From Chitinophagales bacterium (lineage in GTDB: Bacteria; Bacteroidota; Bacteroidia; Chitinophagales; LD1): a stretch of DNA of 64,000 nt. Shown in pieces: positions 25,107-34,150 of the stretch. The position numbers and the translations under genes were made by a program. Position 1 is the first letter of the stretch. Every line of letters starts with the position of its first letter. The stretch lies in NCBI GenBank assembly GCA_026129525.1, contig JAHCHW010000003.1, positions 270,764 through 334,763 on the forward strand, given 5' to 3'. A model generated the notes under the pieces. The model was not told where the DNA came from and did not search any database. It saw only the letters and a program-made list of their open reading frames with translations.

Positions 25107-25643
25107 TTATCCTGCCAAATAAAAGTGCGGAGCGTAATCGGGTTTTATTTCTTCTTCCTGCAGCAACCATTGCATGGCCATTTTGCGGGGCACGCGCACT
25201 TTTTCAACCGGAACAAAGGTGCCGAACACCCTGTCCCAAAAGCGGGTGGTAACCCCATGGTTTGTTTTGGGGTTGTGGAAGTGATGGTAGAAATGATGTT
25301 TGCGAAGAACAATGAAAGGTTTTGCCACGGGTTTGCGGATGTGAAAGCGGTAGTGGGTAGCTTCGTATAAAATATACATGCCCAAAAAACCGGCAAGGAA
25401 AGCCAACGCTGCCGAAGCGTTAATTACCAACTGTAAAACGGCAAACAGCAAAACGGTTACCACTACTGCCAGCAATGCTTTTTTATATGCCGGAGCAAAG
25501 TAGTTGTACTTGGCGTGGTGCTGCCCGTGCTCGGCTTTAAAAAAATTTTTGCCTTTGTGTTCGTGCCCTAAAAAACGGTGCATTAGGTATTCGGCAAGCG
25601 TCCAAAGCACTATGCCGGTAAAAAAGGAAATGAGGATAGCCAT
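25107..25643 (-). CDS. Fatty acid hydroxylase / sterol desaturase family membrane protein
   Basis: 178 residues with about four membrane helices and a di-iron histidine set: HRFLGH (22-27), HGQHH (39-43), HYRFH (about 96-100) and HHFYHHFH (about 115-122). These match the fatty acid hydroxylase superfamily, which hydroxylates lipids at the inner membrane. Size and order recall the ceramide or fatty-acid 2-hydroxylase-like branch, relevant because some Bacteroidota make sphingolipids; a carotenoid hydroxylase (CrtZ-like) is an alternative. The next gene on the strand is 32 bases upstream. Confidence 0.85.
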   Translation of the reverse strand: MAILISFFTGIVLWTLAEYLMHRFLGHEHKGKNFFKAEHGQHHAKYNYFAPAYKKALLAVVVTVLLFAVLQLVINASAALAFLAGFLGMYILYEATHYRFHIRKPVAKPFIVLRKHHFYHHFHNPKTNHGVTTRFWDRVFGTFVPVEKVRVPRKMAMQWLLQEEEIKPDYAPHFYLAG

Positions 25644-25675
25644 AGTTTATGTATCGAACATGGCAGCCGTATATT

Positions 25676-26515
25676 TTATTTTGCCTTTTCTGCCCAAGCC
25701 TGCTCCAAAACACTGAGGGCAAAAGGCGTTAAAGCGGGCTGCTGATAGCCGGCATTTACAATAAGCCCTTTTTTGCGGAGGCTCATAAGCAGTTTTGCCA
25801 ACCCGCCTTCCGAAAGTCCCGTTGCCCGCTTTAGGGTTCGGTATTCGCCTCCTCCGCCATTGTATAAATGAAGCAGCAACTTGGCAGTGTTTTCCAAATA
25901 GCTGTAGCGCCCTTTGTAGTGTATGGCGGTCATTAACTTTCCGGCTACGGTGTAATGTGGCAGCAGGGTAGTATCAATTTTGGGCGGAAGGGTGCCGCTT
26001 AGTGTGGTTGGTGCCAAACGGGTTTCCTGAACCGGTACATTTATGTTAGTTATTCCTGTTCCCTTTTCGGTTTTGGGGTAAAGCGCTTCGCTTATTCCAC
26101 TACCCGTTTCCGGATGGCAATAATTTGTCTCATTTATTCCATTTTTCTTGTCGGTAGTGGAATAACCTGAGCGAGTTGTTTCGTTCAATGAATCGGTTGT
26201 GGAATAACTTGAATGAGTTGTTTCGTTCAACGAATCGGTAGTGGAATAACTTGAACGAGTTGCTTCATTCAACGAATCGGTTGTGGAATAAGCTGCCCGA
26301 TTGTGTGCCTGTGCCTTATCCTGAAGGCTATACCCAAGGCACTTTTCTATCAGTTCGGTTTCGGAAGCGGAATAAAGTTCGCGCTTTTGAGCAATAAAGG
26401 AAACCAGCAGGCTATTTTGGTAGCGCAGTTGTTCGTTAGCGGCAAGCAAAGCATGTAAAAGTCGGCTGCGGAGGGCAAGTTCCTTTTCGGCAGCGGTTAA
26501 AGCGGTGGTATCCAT
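25676..26515 (-). CDS. Repeat-bearing protein with C-terminal winged-helix-like domain
   Basis: 279 residues, no signal peptide. An N-terminal helical part (1-70) is followed by a repeat array with Tyr at 76, 90, 104, 118, 132 and 146, an exact 14-residue period. The first three units are nearly identical (YSTTDSLNETTRSS) and later ones drift (YCHPETGSGISEAL, YPKTEKGTGITNIN). From about 195 the chain resembles a winged helix (YRTLKRATGLSEGGLAKLLM, then LRKKGLIVNAGY). A DNA-binding protein with a flexible, phosphorylatable-looking linker is possible; the function is unknown. Confidence 0.75.
   Translation of the reverse strand: MDTTALTAAEKELALRSRLLHALLAANEQLRYQNSLLVSFIAQKRELYSASETELIEKCLGYSLQDKAQAHNRAAYSTTDSLNEATRSSYSTTDSLNETTHSSYSTTDSLNETTRSGYSTTDKKNGINETNYCHPETGSGISEALYPKTEKGTGITNINVPVQETRLAPTTLSGTLPPKIDTTLLPHYTVAGKLMTAIHYKGRYSYLENTAKLLLHLYNGGGGEYRTLKRATGLSEGGLAKLLMSLRKKGLIVNAGYQQPALTPFALSVLEQAWAEKAK
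26157..26290. repeat. 42-bp tandem repeat inside the winged-helix protein gene
   Basis: Three full 42-base units (26157-26198, 26199-26240, 26241-26282) and the start of a fourth, each opening GTGGAATAA. The units differ at only a few positions. The length is a multiple of three, so copy-number changes by slippage would keep the frame and change repeat number only. Confidence 0.93.
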
Positions 26516-26642
26516 TGAGGGTAGTTTTTACCAAAGCTATAAAATGAAACGCATACCTGTAATGGGTAAAAAGCAACAGCGAACAAAACAATACTCCAAT
26601 AACCCGTGGTAAAAGCAGGAGGCGGGCTTTTCATAAAAACAC

Positions 26643-26674
26643 ACAGGCGGTTAACGTTACCGCCAACCGCCTGT
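26643..26674 (-). terminator. Terminator between the DNRLRE gene and its downstream neighbour
   Basis: Perfect 10-base arms ACAGGCGGTT (26643-26652) and AACCGCCTGT (26665-26674) around a 12-base loop, followed on the minus strand by TGTTTTTATG. It sits 22 bases after the T9SS gene's stop codon. Confidence 0.75.
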
Positions 26675-26696
26675 ATATTGTTATGCGTGTTTGGGT

Positions 26697-28208
26697 TTAG
26701 TTGTTCACCAACTTGGTAGTGTACCTATTTCCGTTGGCGTTTACCTGCACAAAGTAGAAGCCTTTGCTTAGTTGGGCATTAATGGTTTTGGTTTTTCCGT
26801 TCATGGGTTCTTCAAGCACAATCTCACCGGCTACATTAAACAACCGAACGGTTCCGTTTTCAATATTTTCGGTAAGTGAAATGGTGAATACACCGTTCGA
26901 AGGATTCGGATATACCGCAAGTATAGCGTTGGCAACACGGGCATTTTCAATTCCGGTTGAAACCGTATAGCACACATCTAACTTGGGGTGCAATGCAGCG
27001 TTCGGATGGTCGCTGGAGGCAAACAGCATACTGCGTAATGGCGATTCGGTTTGCAGTTGCAGCATAAAACCGAAACTCTGCTGCGGGTTGCTTACCATAT
27101 CCTGCACAAGGGCAGCAACATCAATATTCAGGTAATTCTGCGTGGTAGAAGTGCTTGCTGCCAGCGTTACCTGATTTTGTGTAGTGGTAGTGGGTTGGTT
27201 GTTCCATGTAACGGTGTATTCGCCCCAGGCGGAGGTTACTCTTCTTAACCATGCTGCGTTAGAGCCACCGTTTTGCCCGTGCCCAATGTTGCCGCTTGGG
27301 GTACTGGTGCTGTGGTACAACGATAAAGCCGCACTGGTAATAGTGGCATTAGCCGGTATGCTCGTTAAATCAAAATTGAGCAAGCCGCGGGCATTCGACA
27401 GGTTACCGCCATTCGTCCACGATGCTGCAATAAAATCGGGGTGGTCGCCAAAGTTTGAGTTCGGATAACCGCAAGGTCCGCAATCACCAATGGTGGCATC
27501 TACCCCCGGGTTACAACTGCTGTTGTCGGGCTTAAGCGAAATACAGGTTGATGGAGAATTGTCGAGATAAGTAATTTCTAACGTAGGGTGCAGTAACGAG
27601 TTCGGGTGGTCGCTGGAGGCAAACAACATACTGCGTAAAGGAGTTTCCTCTTGCAGTTGAAAGAAAAAGCCGAAACTCTGCTGTGGGTTGTTTACCATAT
27701 CCTGCACCAAAGCTGTAACATCAATATTCAAATAGTTTTGGGTGGTTGAAGTGCTGGCTGCCAGCGTAACCTGATTTTGTGTGGTGGTTGTGGGTTGCGT
27801 GTTCCAGGTAACCGTGTTTTCACCCCAGGCTGTGGTAATTCTGCGAAGCCATGCCGTGTTCGGACCACCGTTTTGCCCATGCCCAATGTTACCGCTTGGC
27901 GTATTGGTGCTGTGGTACAACGAAAGCTTGGCATTCGTAATAGTGGCATTAGCCGGTATGCCCGCCAAATTAAAATCCATCAGCCCTCTGGCGTTCGACA
28001 GGTTGCCGCCATTGGTCCACGATGCGGCAATAAAATCGGGGTGGTCGCCAAAATTTGAGTTCGGATAACCGCAGGGTCCGCAATCACCAATGGTGGCATC
28101 TTTACCGTTGCACGAATCAATTTTAAGCGTAACGGTTTTCGAAACTTGTGCGCTTGCAACAAAAGTTGCAATAAAGAACAAGGCAAATAGTGTCAGGTCT
28201 TTTCTCAT
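26697..28208 (-). CDS. T9SS-secreted protein with duplicated DNRLRE domain
   Basis: 503 residues: signal peptide (MRKDLTLFALFFIATFVASA), two nearly identical units of about 179 residues starting at Asp37 and Asp237, and a type A T9SS sorting domain (AVYPNPSNGVFTISL to the C-terminus). Each unit opens DATIGDCGPCGYPNSNFGDH and contains LYHST, AWLRR, VTWNxQPTTTTQNQ and LVQDM, matching the DNRLRE domain found in secreted carbohydrate-active or wall proteins. There is no catalytic site, so binding or structure is likely. The two units are exactly 600 bases apart, pointing to a recent internal duplication. Confidence 0.88.
   Translation of the reverse strand: MRKDLTLFALFFIATFVASAQVSKTVTLKIDSCNGKDATIGDCGPCGYPNSNFGDHPDFIAASWTNGGNLSNARGLMDFNLAGIPANATITNAKLSLYHSTNTPSGNIGHGQNGGPNTAWLRRITTAWGENTVTWNTQPTTTTQNQVTLAASTSTTQNYLNIDVTALVQDMVNNPQQSFGFFFQLQEETPLRSMLFASSDHPNSLLHPTLEITYLDNSPSTCISLKPDNSSCNPGVDATIGDCGPCGYPNSNFGDHPDFIAASWTNGGNLSNARGLLNFDLTSIPANATITSAALSLYHSTSTPSGNIGHGQNGGSNAAWLRRVTSAWGEYTVTWNNQPTTTTQNQVTLAASTSTTQNYLNIDVAALVQDMVSNPQQSFGFMLQLQTESPLRSMLFASSDHPNAALHPKLDVCYTVSTGIENARVANAILAVYPNPSNGVFTISLTENIENGTVRLFNVAGEIVLEEPMNGKTKTINAQLSKGFYFVQVNANGNRYTTKLVNN
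26964..28100. repeat. Direct repeat pair, about 537 bp each, 600-bp period
   Basis: Copies at 27564-28100 and 26964-27500 encode the two DNRLRE units. Equivalent stretches such as CAATCACCAATGGTGGCATC (27481 and 28081) are identical and offset by exactly 600 bases. Confidence 0.9.
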
Positions 28209-28318
28209 GGTTTACATATTTAGTTTACGCGCAAATGTAGTCGGCATCATATGCTTTGCCAATTACTTTTTAAGCAAAAAATCCCGCCAAGGGTTTTAAA
28301 GCCGTAAAAGTGTCTTCG

Positions 28319-29128
28319 CTAATGTCCCGCTACAACTTTACGGGTTTGTTGTGCGCCTTCGCTTTGCACGTTTAGTATGTACAAACCGGCAGCAAGGACG
28401 GCACTGTTGTAAACCAACTGCTGCCCTTGTTGGGCAACTCCGTCCAATAAAGTGCTTACCAATTTCCCATCGGTAGAATACAAACGAACGGTAAGTCTTG
28501 AATAATTTTGCGGAATAAGCAGCCGCAGTTCGTTGCCTGCCGGGTTGGAAAATTGAAGTGTGATTAAATCCGGTGCTTTCACTTCATCAACCCCGGTTGA
28601 AGAAAGAATCCAATTGATAATGGCAGGGTCATCGGGCAAGGTGCTTTGGGTATAATGTTGCACCCATTGCCCGTTTTCGCTAATCAAAAACTTATTGAAG
28701 TTCCATGTAACGCTGGCGTTCGAAACTCCGTTAAGCGACTGTTGCTTCAACCAATTAAAAACAGGCTCGGTGGGGCTGCTGTTTACGCGCACCTTTTCGG
28801 TAATGGGGAAAGTAACATTGTACGAATTGCAGGTGGCAATAATGTCGGAATCTTTACCGCCCTGCTGAAAAAAATCATCGGTCGGAAATCCGATTATTTC
28901 AAAATTGTTTTGCTGATACTGGTTATACAATTCCTGCAACTGTTCGTATTGCGGTGTATAAGCACAAAAACTTGCCACATTTACAATCATCAGTTTTTTA
29001 CCGGCATACTGCGCCATGTGTATGGTATCGCCCGTAATGCTTTTTACGGAGTAATCGTACAGGTTAGTGCTTTGTGCCGAAGCGCTCAGTAAAGCAAGGG
29101 CGGCTGTGAGTGTAAAAAGTGTTTTCAT
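28319..29128 (-). CDS. Glutathione peroxidase-family protein fused to a T9SS sorting domain
   Basis: About 269 residues from the ATG at 29128 (MKTLFTLTAALALLSASAQ, signal peptide). The GPx fold shows NVASFCAYTPQY with peroxidatic Cys55, a likely resolving Cys99 (IIATCNSYNVTFPITEK), and the conserved WNFNKFLI (Trp141, Asn142). The usual catalytic Gln of GFPxNQF is changed: the segment reads GFPTDDFFQQ. The last 80 residues form a type A sorting domain without a clean YPNP start (LQFSNPAGNELRLLIP to RKVVAGH). A secreted thiol peroxidase is inferred; the altered tetrad leaves activity open. Confidence 0.88.
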   Translation of the reverse strand: MKTLFTLTAALALLSASAQSTNLYDYSVKSITGDTIHMAQYAGKKLMIVNVASFCAYTPQYEQLQELYNQYQQNNFEIIGFPTDDFFQQGGKDSDIIATCNSYNVTFPITEKVRVNSSPTEPVFNWLKQQSLNGVSNASVTWNFNKFLISENGQWVQHYTQSTLPDDPAIINWILSSTGVDEVKAPDLITLQFSNPAGNELRLLIPQNYSRLTVRLYSTDGKLVSTLLDGVAQQGQQLVYNSAVLAAGLYILNVQSEGAQQTRKVVAGH

Positions 29129-29185
29129 GCTGTTGGTTTGTTTAGTAAATGTATGAATATGCAAGCACATCGGGGGGAGGTATAG

Positions 29186-29692
29186 CTATTTCTTAGCTGC
29201 CAACTTCTTCTTATAAAACTCCTTATCAGCCGTGTAAATAGTTTTGGTAAACACGGCATATACTTTTCCGTGTTCATCTTCGTAATGCAGCGGAAGGTCG
29301 AAGGTATATTCGCCACGCATGGCAATGTGGTGTTTTACATCTTCAACAAGTTCATCCGAAATAAGAAAGCGGCATTTTACTTTGTTTACAATGGGCTTTA
29401 CAAATTTTACCGAAGCGGCTTTGTCCCACACTACATAATTTTTGCCGAGTATTTCCATAAACATCAGCATAAAATACGGGTCAACCGAAGAGTAAATGCT
29501 GCCGCCATACACCGTACCTACACGGTTGCGGGTGCGCGTGTTTAGTTTAAGGCTAACGTGCAGCTCTTTAAAGTCACCTGCAATAAATTCCACTTTACCG
29601 CCCGTACACCATATACAGGGCCAAAAGTTAAACGCCCAGCGCAGCCTGCGCGATTTGGTTGATTCGTTTTTATCGGTAGCATAAAGTTTCAT
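29186..29692 (-). CDS. DUF4442 hotdog-fold protein (thioesterase-like)
   Basis: About 168 residues from the ATG at 29692; an earlier TTG would add six. The sequence RWAFNFWPCIWCTGGKVEFI, then LNTRTRNRVGTVYGGSIYSSVDPYFM and WDKAASVKFVKPI, matches DUF4442, a hotdog-fold group related to acyl-CoA thioesterases. YGGSIYSSVDP is the part expected to line the active-site tunnel. Cytosolic, substrate unknown. Confidence 0.82.
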   Translation of the reverse strand: MKLYATDKNESTKSRRLRWAFNFWPCIWCTGGKVEFIAGDFKELHVSLKLNTRTRNRVGTVYGGSIYSSVDPYFMLMFMEILGKNYVVWDKAASVKFVKPIVNKVKCRFLISDELVEDVKHHIAMRGEYTFDLPLHYEDEHGKVYAVFTKTIYTADKEFYKKKLAAKK

Positions 29693-29760
29693 GTGGTTGT
29701 ATTGATGCAATTTGAAAGTAGTACCAAATGAAACCCGTTTATATCAAACCCCGTTTGGCG

Positions 29761-30672
29761 TTAAGCTGCACTTCGCTTACCCCACCAAAGCGCCAGTGCC
29801 CCACCGCTTACCAAGTGCCACACTCCCCAACAGGCGGCAATAAGCGCCATGCCGCCCAAGCCGTTGAAGAAACTGAAAATGAGAATTAAACCCAAGCCGC
29901 TGTTTTGCACTCCGGTTTCGAAGGTGATGGTTTTGCTGTCGGCATACGAAAGTCCGAGTAAGCGCGCAAACAAAAAGCCGCTGCTCAAGGCAAGCGCATT
30001 GTGTGTTACCACTATTGGCAACACAAAACCAAGTGTGCTTACATACGTTCCGGCATTGGAAGCAAAAGCAGCTACCAGAAAAAACGCGAAAGCCGCCAGC
30101 GAGAATTTTTTCATGGCGGGTGTTACGCGCGCAGCAAAAACAGGTTTAAAGTACGCAAGCAGCATACCGGCTATAAGTGGAATAGCCACCACTACAGCTA
30201 TGGTTTGAAAAACCTCCCATACCCCCACATGTATTTGGCGCAACAATGAAGCAGCCGGGGCATACCTACTTCCGTAAAACGAAAAGTTGAAAGGCGTTAG
30301 CACAATTGCCAGCAAGTGCGAAACAGACGTTACGCTAACCGCCAAGGCAGTATTGCCTTTGGCAAGGTGTGTAAAAAAATTGCTCATGTTGCCTCCAGGG
30401 CAGGCGCCTACCAATATCATTCCCAAGGCTACCGATGCGGGCGGCTGAATAACAAGCACTAATAAAAAAGTAATTACAGGAAGAATAATAAAATGAGAAA
30501 ACAACGCTGCCAGTGCACTGCGTTTGTTTTTGAGCAGAGCAGTAAAATCTTCTTTCTTTAACTCCAGTGCAATGCCGAACAACACCAACGCCAACACCAC
30601 ATTAAGTGCAGTTAAACTTTCGGGGCTGAAGTTTATGTTAATGGAGTCTAATGCAGTAGTGGCGGTGGTCAT
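29761..30672 (-). CDS. Bile acid:sodium symporter (BASS) family transporter
   Basis: 303 residues, about nine to ten membrane helices. The conserved crossing-helix motifs are present: GACPGGNMSNFFTHLAKGN and ETGVQNSGLGL. These bind sodium in characterised BASS proteins, which move organic anions such as bile acids, pantoate or pyruvate into cells. The natural substrate cannot be read from sequence; the pantoate and pyruvate branches look similar. Minus-strand gene, 52 bases downstream of the metallo-beta-lactamase-fold gene. Confidence 0.9.
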   Translation of the reverse strand: MTTATTALDSININFSPESLTALNVVLALVLFGIALELKKEDFTALLKNKRSALAALFSHFIILPVITFLLVLVIQPPASVALGMILVGACPGGNMSNFFTHLAKGNTALAVSVTSVSHLLAIVLTPFNFSFYGSRYAPAASLLRQIHVGVWEVFQTIAVVVAIPLIAGMLLAYFKPVFAARVTPAMKKFSLAAFAFFLVAAFASNAGTYVSTLGFVLPIVVTHNALALSSGFLFARLLGLSYADSKTITFETGVQNSGLGLILIFSFFNGLGGMALIAACWGVWHLVSGGALALWWGKRSAA

Positions 30673-30724
30673 GGCGGGTTACTGAAATGAAAACATGGAG
30701 CAAGATACACTTCTATTACACGCC

Positions 30725-31720
30725 TTATACTTTAATCACCTCCCCTACATCAACCAAACGCAACGCCCCGTTTATTTTCCCTTCTGCTTCCATTTGCTTT
30801 AGGGCACGGTAAGGCTCGCCCAACGGTTCATCGGCTAAATCGAAAGTGCCGTAGTGCATGGGTATAAATGTTTTTGCGCGCAGGTTGTGAAATACATCTA
30901 CGGCTTCCCACGGGCTGGTGTGCACTTCCTGCATCATAAAGGCGGGTGTGTATGCGCCTACACCAATTATGGCAATATCAATGTTCGGAAAAAGTGTTGC
31001 AATCTGTTTCGGATAACTGCAATAGCCGGAGTCGCCACCAAAGTAAATGTTCAGCCCATCGGCTTCAATCATAAAACTCCCCCACAAAAAACGGTTCGTA
31101 TCCCAGCCGTAGCGGTTGCTCCAGTGTTGTGTGGGCAAGAAAGTGATTCGCAAATTTTCGTTCGGTAAATTGTATTGCTGATACCAGCCCGCTTCCTGAA
31201 AATGCAAATCATTTAACCACTCCGCTACTACACTGCCTGTACTAAGCGAGGTTAACAACTGAAATCGGTTTTGTGCCGCCAGTTTTTTTAGCGATGCGCT
31301 ATCGCAGTGGTCGCGGTGCGCGTGCGAAAGCAACACATAATCAATGTTGCGGAAATCGGAAGGCGAGCAGGGCAACTCGCTGTAACGCGGCACTACACCC
31401 GATATTCTTCCAAACACCGGGTCGGTAATCATACGAACACCGTTTAGCTGCATGTAAAAAGTGGCATGACCCAGCCACACAATGCAGTTGTCGGTGCTTC
31501 GCAAAAAGTCATTTCCTTTTCGCACCCTAAGCCGCCACGTGTCGTTGCGCTTCTCTTCTTTCTTCTCCTTTTTCGAAAATTGCCAGCGCAAAAATTTCAT
31601 GAAAGTGCTGCCGAAACGTTTGTGCGGGTCAATGTACCGCCCGTTAATCATCGGGTTTCCTTTCCATTCGGCAAGAATGGTTTTCAGTTGCGGATTGCTT
31701 TTGTATAGGGTGGAAGCCAT
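30725..31720 (-). CDS. NAPE-PLD-like metallo-beta-lactamase-fold hydrolase
   Basis: 331 residues. After an N-terminal segment with WQFSKKEKKEEKRND, the catalytic domain begins with WLGHATFYMQLNGVRMITDPVF, the metal motif LLSHAHRDHCD (HxHxDH), then FLPTQHWSNR, IYFGGDSGY and MHYGTFDL. The order matches N-acyl-phosphatidylethanolamine phospholipase D-like proteins. There is no clear signal peptide. It could act on N-acylated phospholipids, but UlaG-like sugar hydrolases share the fold. The gene ends a tight pair with the antiporter, 3 bases apart. Confidence 0.88.
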   Translation of the reverse strand: MASTLYKSNPQLKTILAEWKGNPMINGRYIDPHKRFGSTFMKFLRWQFSKKEKKEEKRNDTWRLRVRKGNDFLRSTDNCIVWLGHATFYMQLNGVRMITDPVFGRISGVVPRYSELPCSPSDFRNIDYVLLSHAHRDHCDSASLKKLAAQNRFQLLTSLSTGSVVAEWLNDLHFQEAGWYQQYNLPNENLRITFLPTQHWSNRYGWDTNRFLWGSFMIEADGLNIYFGGDSGYCSYPKQIATLFPNIDIAIIGVGAYTPAFMMQEVHTSPWEAVDVFHNLRAKTFIPMHYGTFDLADEPLGEPYRALKQMEAEGKINGALRLVDVGEVIKV

Positions 31721-31723
31721 AAC

Positions 31724-32947
31724 TTATGCCGTTTCGCCAAACACTGCCCTTTCTTCTTCCTCTTTTTTCGGCTTATCGGTGGTATGTATCATTAAGCCCA
31801 CCATCATCAACAGCGAAGTAAGCAACACTACATAAAAGAGAATTCCCTCGTTGAAACTTTTTAAGCGCAAATTTTCGGGAATGATGTAAAACAGTACGAT
31901 GGTGATTAGCCCCCTCGGCAACATCAGCACTTCGGGCATTACAGAACTATGCACAAAAAAACGAAGGAGCAGCACACGCGCCAATAACAATATACCCACA
32001 ATCAAGGTTCCCACAATAACCACTTCCTTATTAAACAACATTCCTACATTAATTGAGTAACCGAAAATGACAAAGAAAAAAGTGCGAATGAGAAAGGCGG
32101 TTTCGGCAGTAAGCGATTTCATTAGCAGAGCAATTTGCTCCACTTCGTTGTTATCGAAAAAACTCCATTTGACCAATTGCTGCCTGCGAAGCAAATGCCA
32201 GTTGTTTATCAGGAGCCCGAACATCATAATAATGATAAGCGAAGGCAGGTGAAGCATTTTGCCGGAAACATACAGGAAGATGAGAATGGAGAAAATGAGA
32301 AAGAACCGAATGTTGATGCGAATTTTGGTGAGCATGTAAATAAGAAAAACCGAAACCACAAGCGAAATGATAATGCCCGCTACTATGCCACCCACAAATC
32401 CGAACAACGATTGCAAACTGAACACTTCGCCCGCAGTGAAGTAATTGAAAATGATAATTCCGATAATATCACTGAATGATGCCTCGTAAATCAGGAACTC
32501 TTTTTTGTTTTCTTCCAGATGGGTTACGCTTGGTATTACAATAGCACTGCTGATAATGGAAAGCGGAATAGCATACACCAAACTGTTGATGAACGATTCG
32601 TGCAGCCAAAATTGCAGAACAAGCGTAATGGCGATAACCGATACCGCCAGTATAACAATGGCAGAGAGAAACGAATTGCGAATGAGAGAAGTTTTTTCAC
32701 GGGTAACATGCAGATCAAGCGAGGCTTCGAGCACAATCATTATTAACCCCACCGTGCCGAGCATTTGCACATAATCGTTTACACCAGCTAATGCCAAATG
32801 ATACGAATCTCCCAAATACTTCAGTCCTATGCCCGTACCCAACAGCAAAACTACCGATGGTATGCGCGTGTATTTACTGATAAGCGTAAACACATACGAC
32901 AACATTACCAGCAAACACAAAAAGAGGATAACGTAGTAGCTCTGCAT
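31724..32947 (-). CDS. Cation:proton antiporter (CPA family)
   Basis: 407 residues with about 12 membrane helices and a charged C-terminus (KPKKEEEERAVFGETA). SKYTRIPSVVLLLGTGIGLKY resembles the first helix pair of Na+/H+ exchangers, and YEASFSDIIGIIIFNYF carries the acidic residue in the ion-binding helix. Probably exchanges Na+ or K+ for protons at the inner membrane. The downstream NAPE-PLD-like gene follows after 3 bases, so the two are an operon. Confidence 0.88.
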   Translation of the reverse strand: MQSYYVILFLCLLVMLSYVFTLISKYTRIPSVVLLLGTGIGLKYLGDSYHLALAGVNDYVQMLGTVGLIMIVLEASLDLHVTREKTSLIRNSFLSAIVILAVSVIAITLVLQFWLHESFINSLVYAIPLSIISSAIVIPSVTHLEENKKEFLIYEASFSDIIGIIIFNYFTAGEVFSLQSLFGFVGGIVAGIIISLVVSVFLIYMLTKIRINIRFFLIFSILIFLYVSGKMLHLPSLIIIMMFGLLINNWHLLRRQQLVKWSFFDNNEVEQIALLMKSLTAETAFLIRTFFFVIFGYSINVGMLFNKEVVIVGTLIVGILLLARVLLLRFFVHSSVMPEVLMLPRGLITIVLFYIIPENLRLKSFNEGILFYVVLLTSLLMMVGLMIHTTDKPKKEEEERAVFGETA

Positions 32948-33009
32948 AAAATTATCGGGAGTGAATAAAGCTATTTTTGAAAAAAATATGCGCTTGTTTA
33001 GCGCATTCC

Positions 33010-34149
33010 ATGAACACTTACTCGCTTTTATTATCGGTGCTTTCTTTTTTCTTCTTTCTAAGTTCTGCCTATTCCCAAACTATTAGCACCAGCGAATGGC
33101 TCAACCTGACCACTTCAGGCAAGTTACCACCTCAATGCAAAATTCAAAAGAGCAACAACAATTTAGATCTCGTTCAATTCAACGGGCGATTTTACCTTGC
33201 CTTTCGCACTGCGCCTTCGCATTTTCCATCGGGCAAAGCAGTGCTGTATGTTGTCAGTTCAACCGATTTAAACGAATGGCAATTTGAAAAAGAGATAAAA
33301 CTGCATGCCGACCTGCGCGAGCCGCGCTTTGCCGTTTACCGCGATACGCTGAACCTTTACTTTTTTACCGGCAGCAAAAGCATGTTTAAGTTCGACCCAA
33401 AGGAAATACTCTTATGCCGTACAGCCGGCAATGGAGAATGGACAATGCCTTTCAGCATAAATCTTGATGGCTACGTGCCATGGCGTATTCGCGAACGGAG
33501 CGATACACTTTATCTCTCCGCTTATTACGGAAAAGGACTTTACAAAGGCAATCATCGCAGCGATTTGCGATTGTTCAGCAGCACAAATGGTGTTGCGTGG
33601 CAAGCCATTTCGGCACAGCCGCAAATTGATGTGCCACATGCCGAAGAGGGCGAATTTATTTTTGATAAAGAAGGAAATTTATTCGCCACTGTTAGGCTGG
33701 AAGGAACAGGCGCTTTGGTTTGCACTGCCGATAAATGCTGCATTACCGAATGGAAACACGTACGCACCAAACACAAATACGACAGTGCGCTGCTGTTTGA
33801 ACACCACAACGAAATTTTTCTGGTATCGCGCAGAAACGCAGATGGCGAAATGGATAAGGTGAAAAACCGGAAGAACGAAAAACAGAGCAGGGCACGAAAC
33901 CTTATCCGCTACTCCATTACCCAAAAAGTAACTGCGCTTTTTAAGTTAGATAAAGAAGCGCTCACCCTTACTCACTTGCACGATTTTCCGAGCACAGGCG
34001 ATAATGCATTCCCGGCCATTGCTCCATTAAATGATGGCTCTTATGTGCTGATGAATTACTCCAGCAACATTAACGGCAGAAAAAAAACATGGATTGCGGG
34101 GCAGTTTGGTAAAACGTTTATTTATCAAACAGTGTTGAGGTTGGAGTGA
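33010..34149 (+). CDS. Exported beta-propeller-like protein, sialidase/glycosidase-like
   Basis: About 379 residues from the ATG at 33010, where a good signal peptide begins (MNTYSLLLSVLSFFFFLSSAYSQ); an upstream start at 32977 adds 11 unlikely residues. The body is a series of strand-rich blocks (VQFNGRFYLAFRTAP, LYVVSSTDLNEWQFEKE, EGEFIFDKEGNLFATVR, DNAFPAIAPLNDGSYVLMNYSS), the pattern of five-bladed glycosidase or BNR propellers. No catalytic triad can be assigned with confidence. Divergent from the antiporter gene. Confidence 0.7.
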   Translation: MNTYSLLLSVLSFFFFLSSAYSQTISTSEWLNLTTSGKLPPQCKIQKSNNNLDLVQFNGRFYLAFRTAPSHFPSGKAVLYVVSSTDLNEWQFEKEIKLHADLREPRFAVYRDTLNLYFFTGSKSMFKFDPKEILLCRTAGNGEWTMPFSINLDGYVPWRIRERSDTLYLSAYYGKGLYKGNHRSDLRLFSSTNGVAWQAISAQPQIDVPHAEEGEFIFDKEGNLFATVRLEGTGALVCTADKCCITEWKHVRTKHKYDSALLFEHHNEIFLVSRRNADGEMDKVKNRKNEKQSRARNLIRYSITQKVTALFKLDKEALTLTHLHDFPSTGDNAFPAIAPLNDGSYVLMNYSSNINGRKKTWIAGQFGKTFIYQTVLRLE

Positions 34150-34150
34150 G

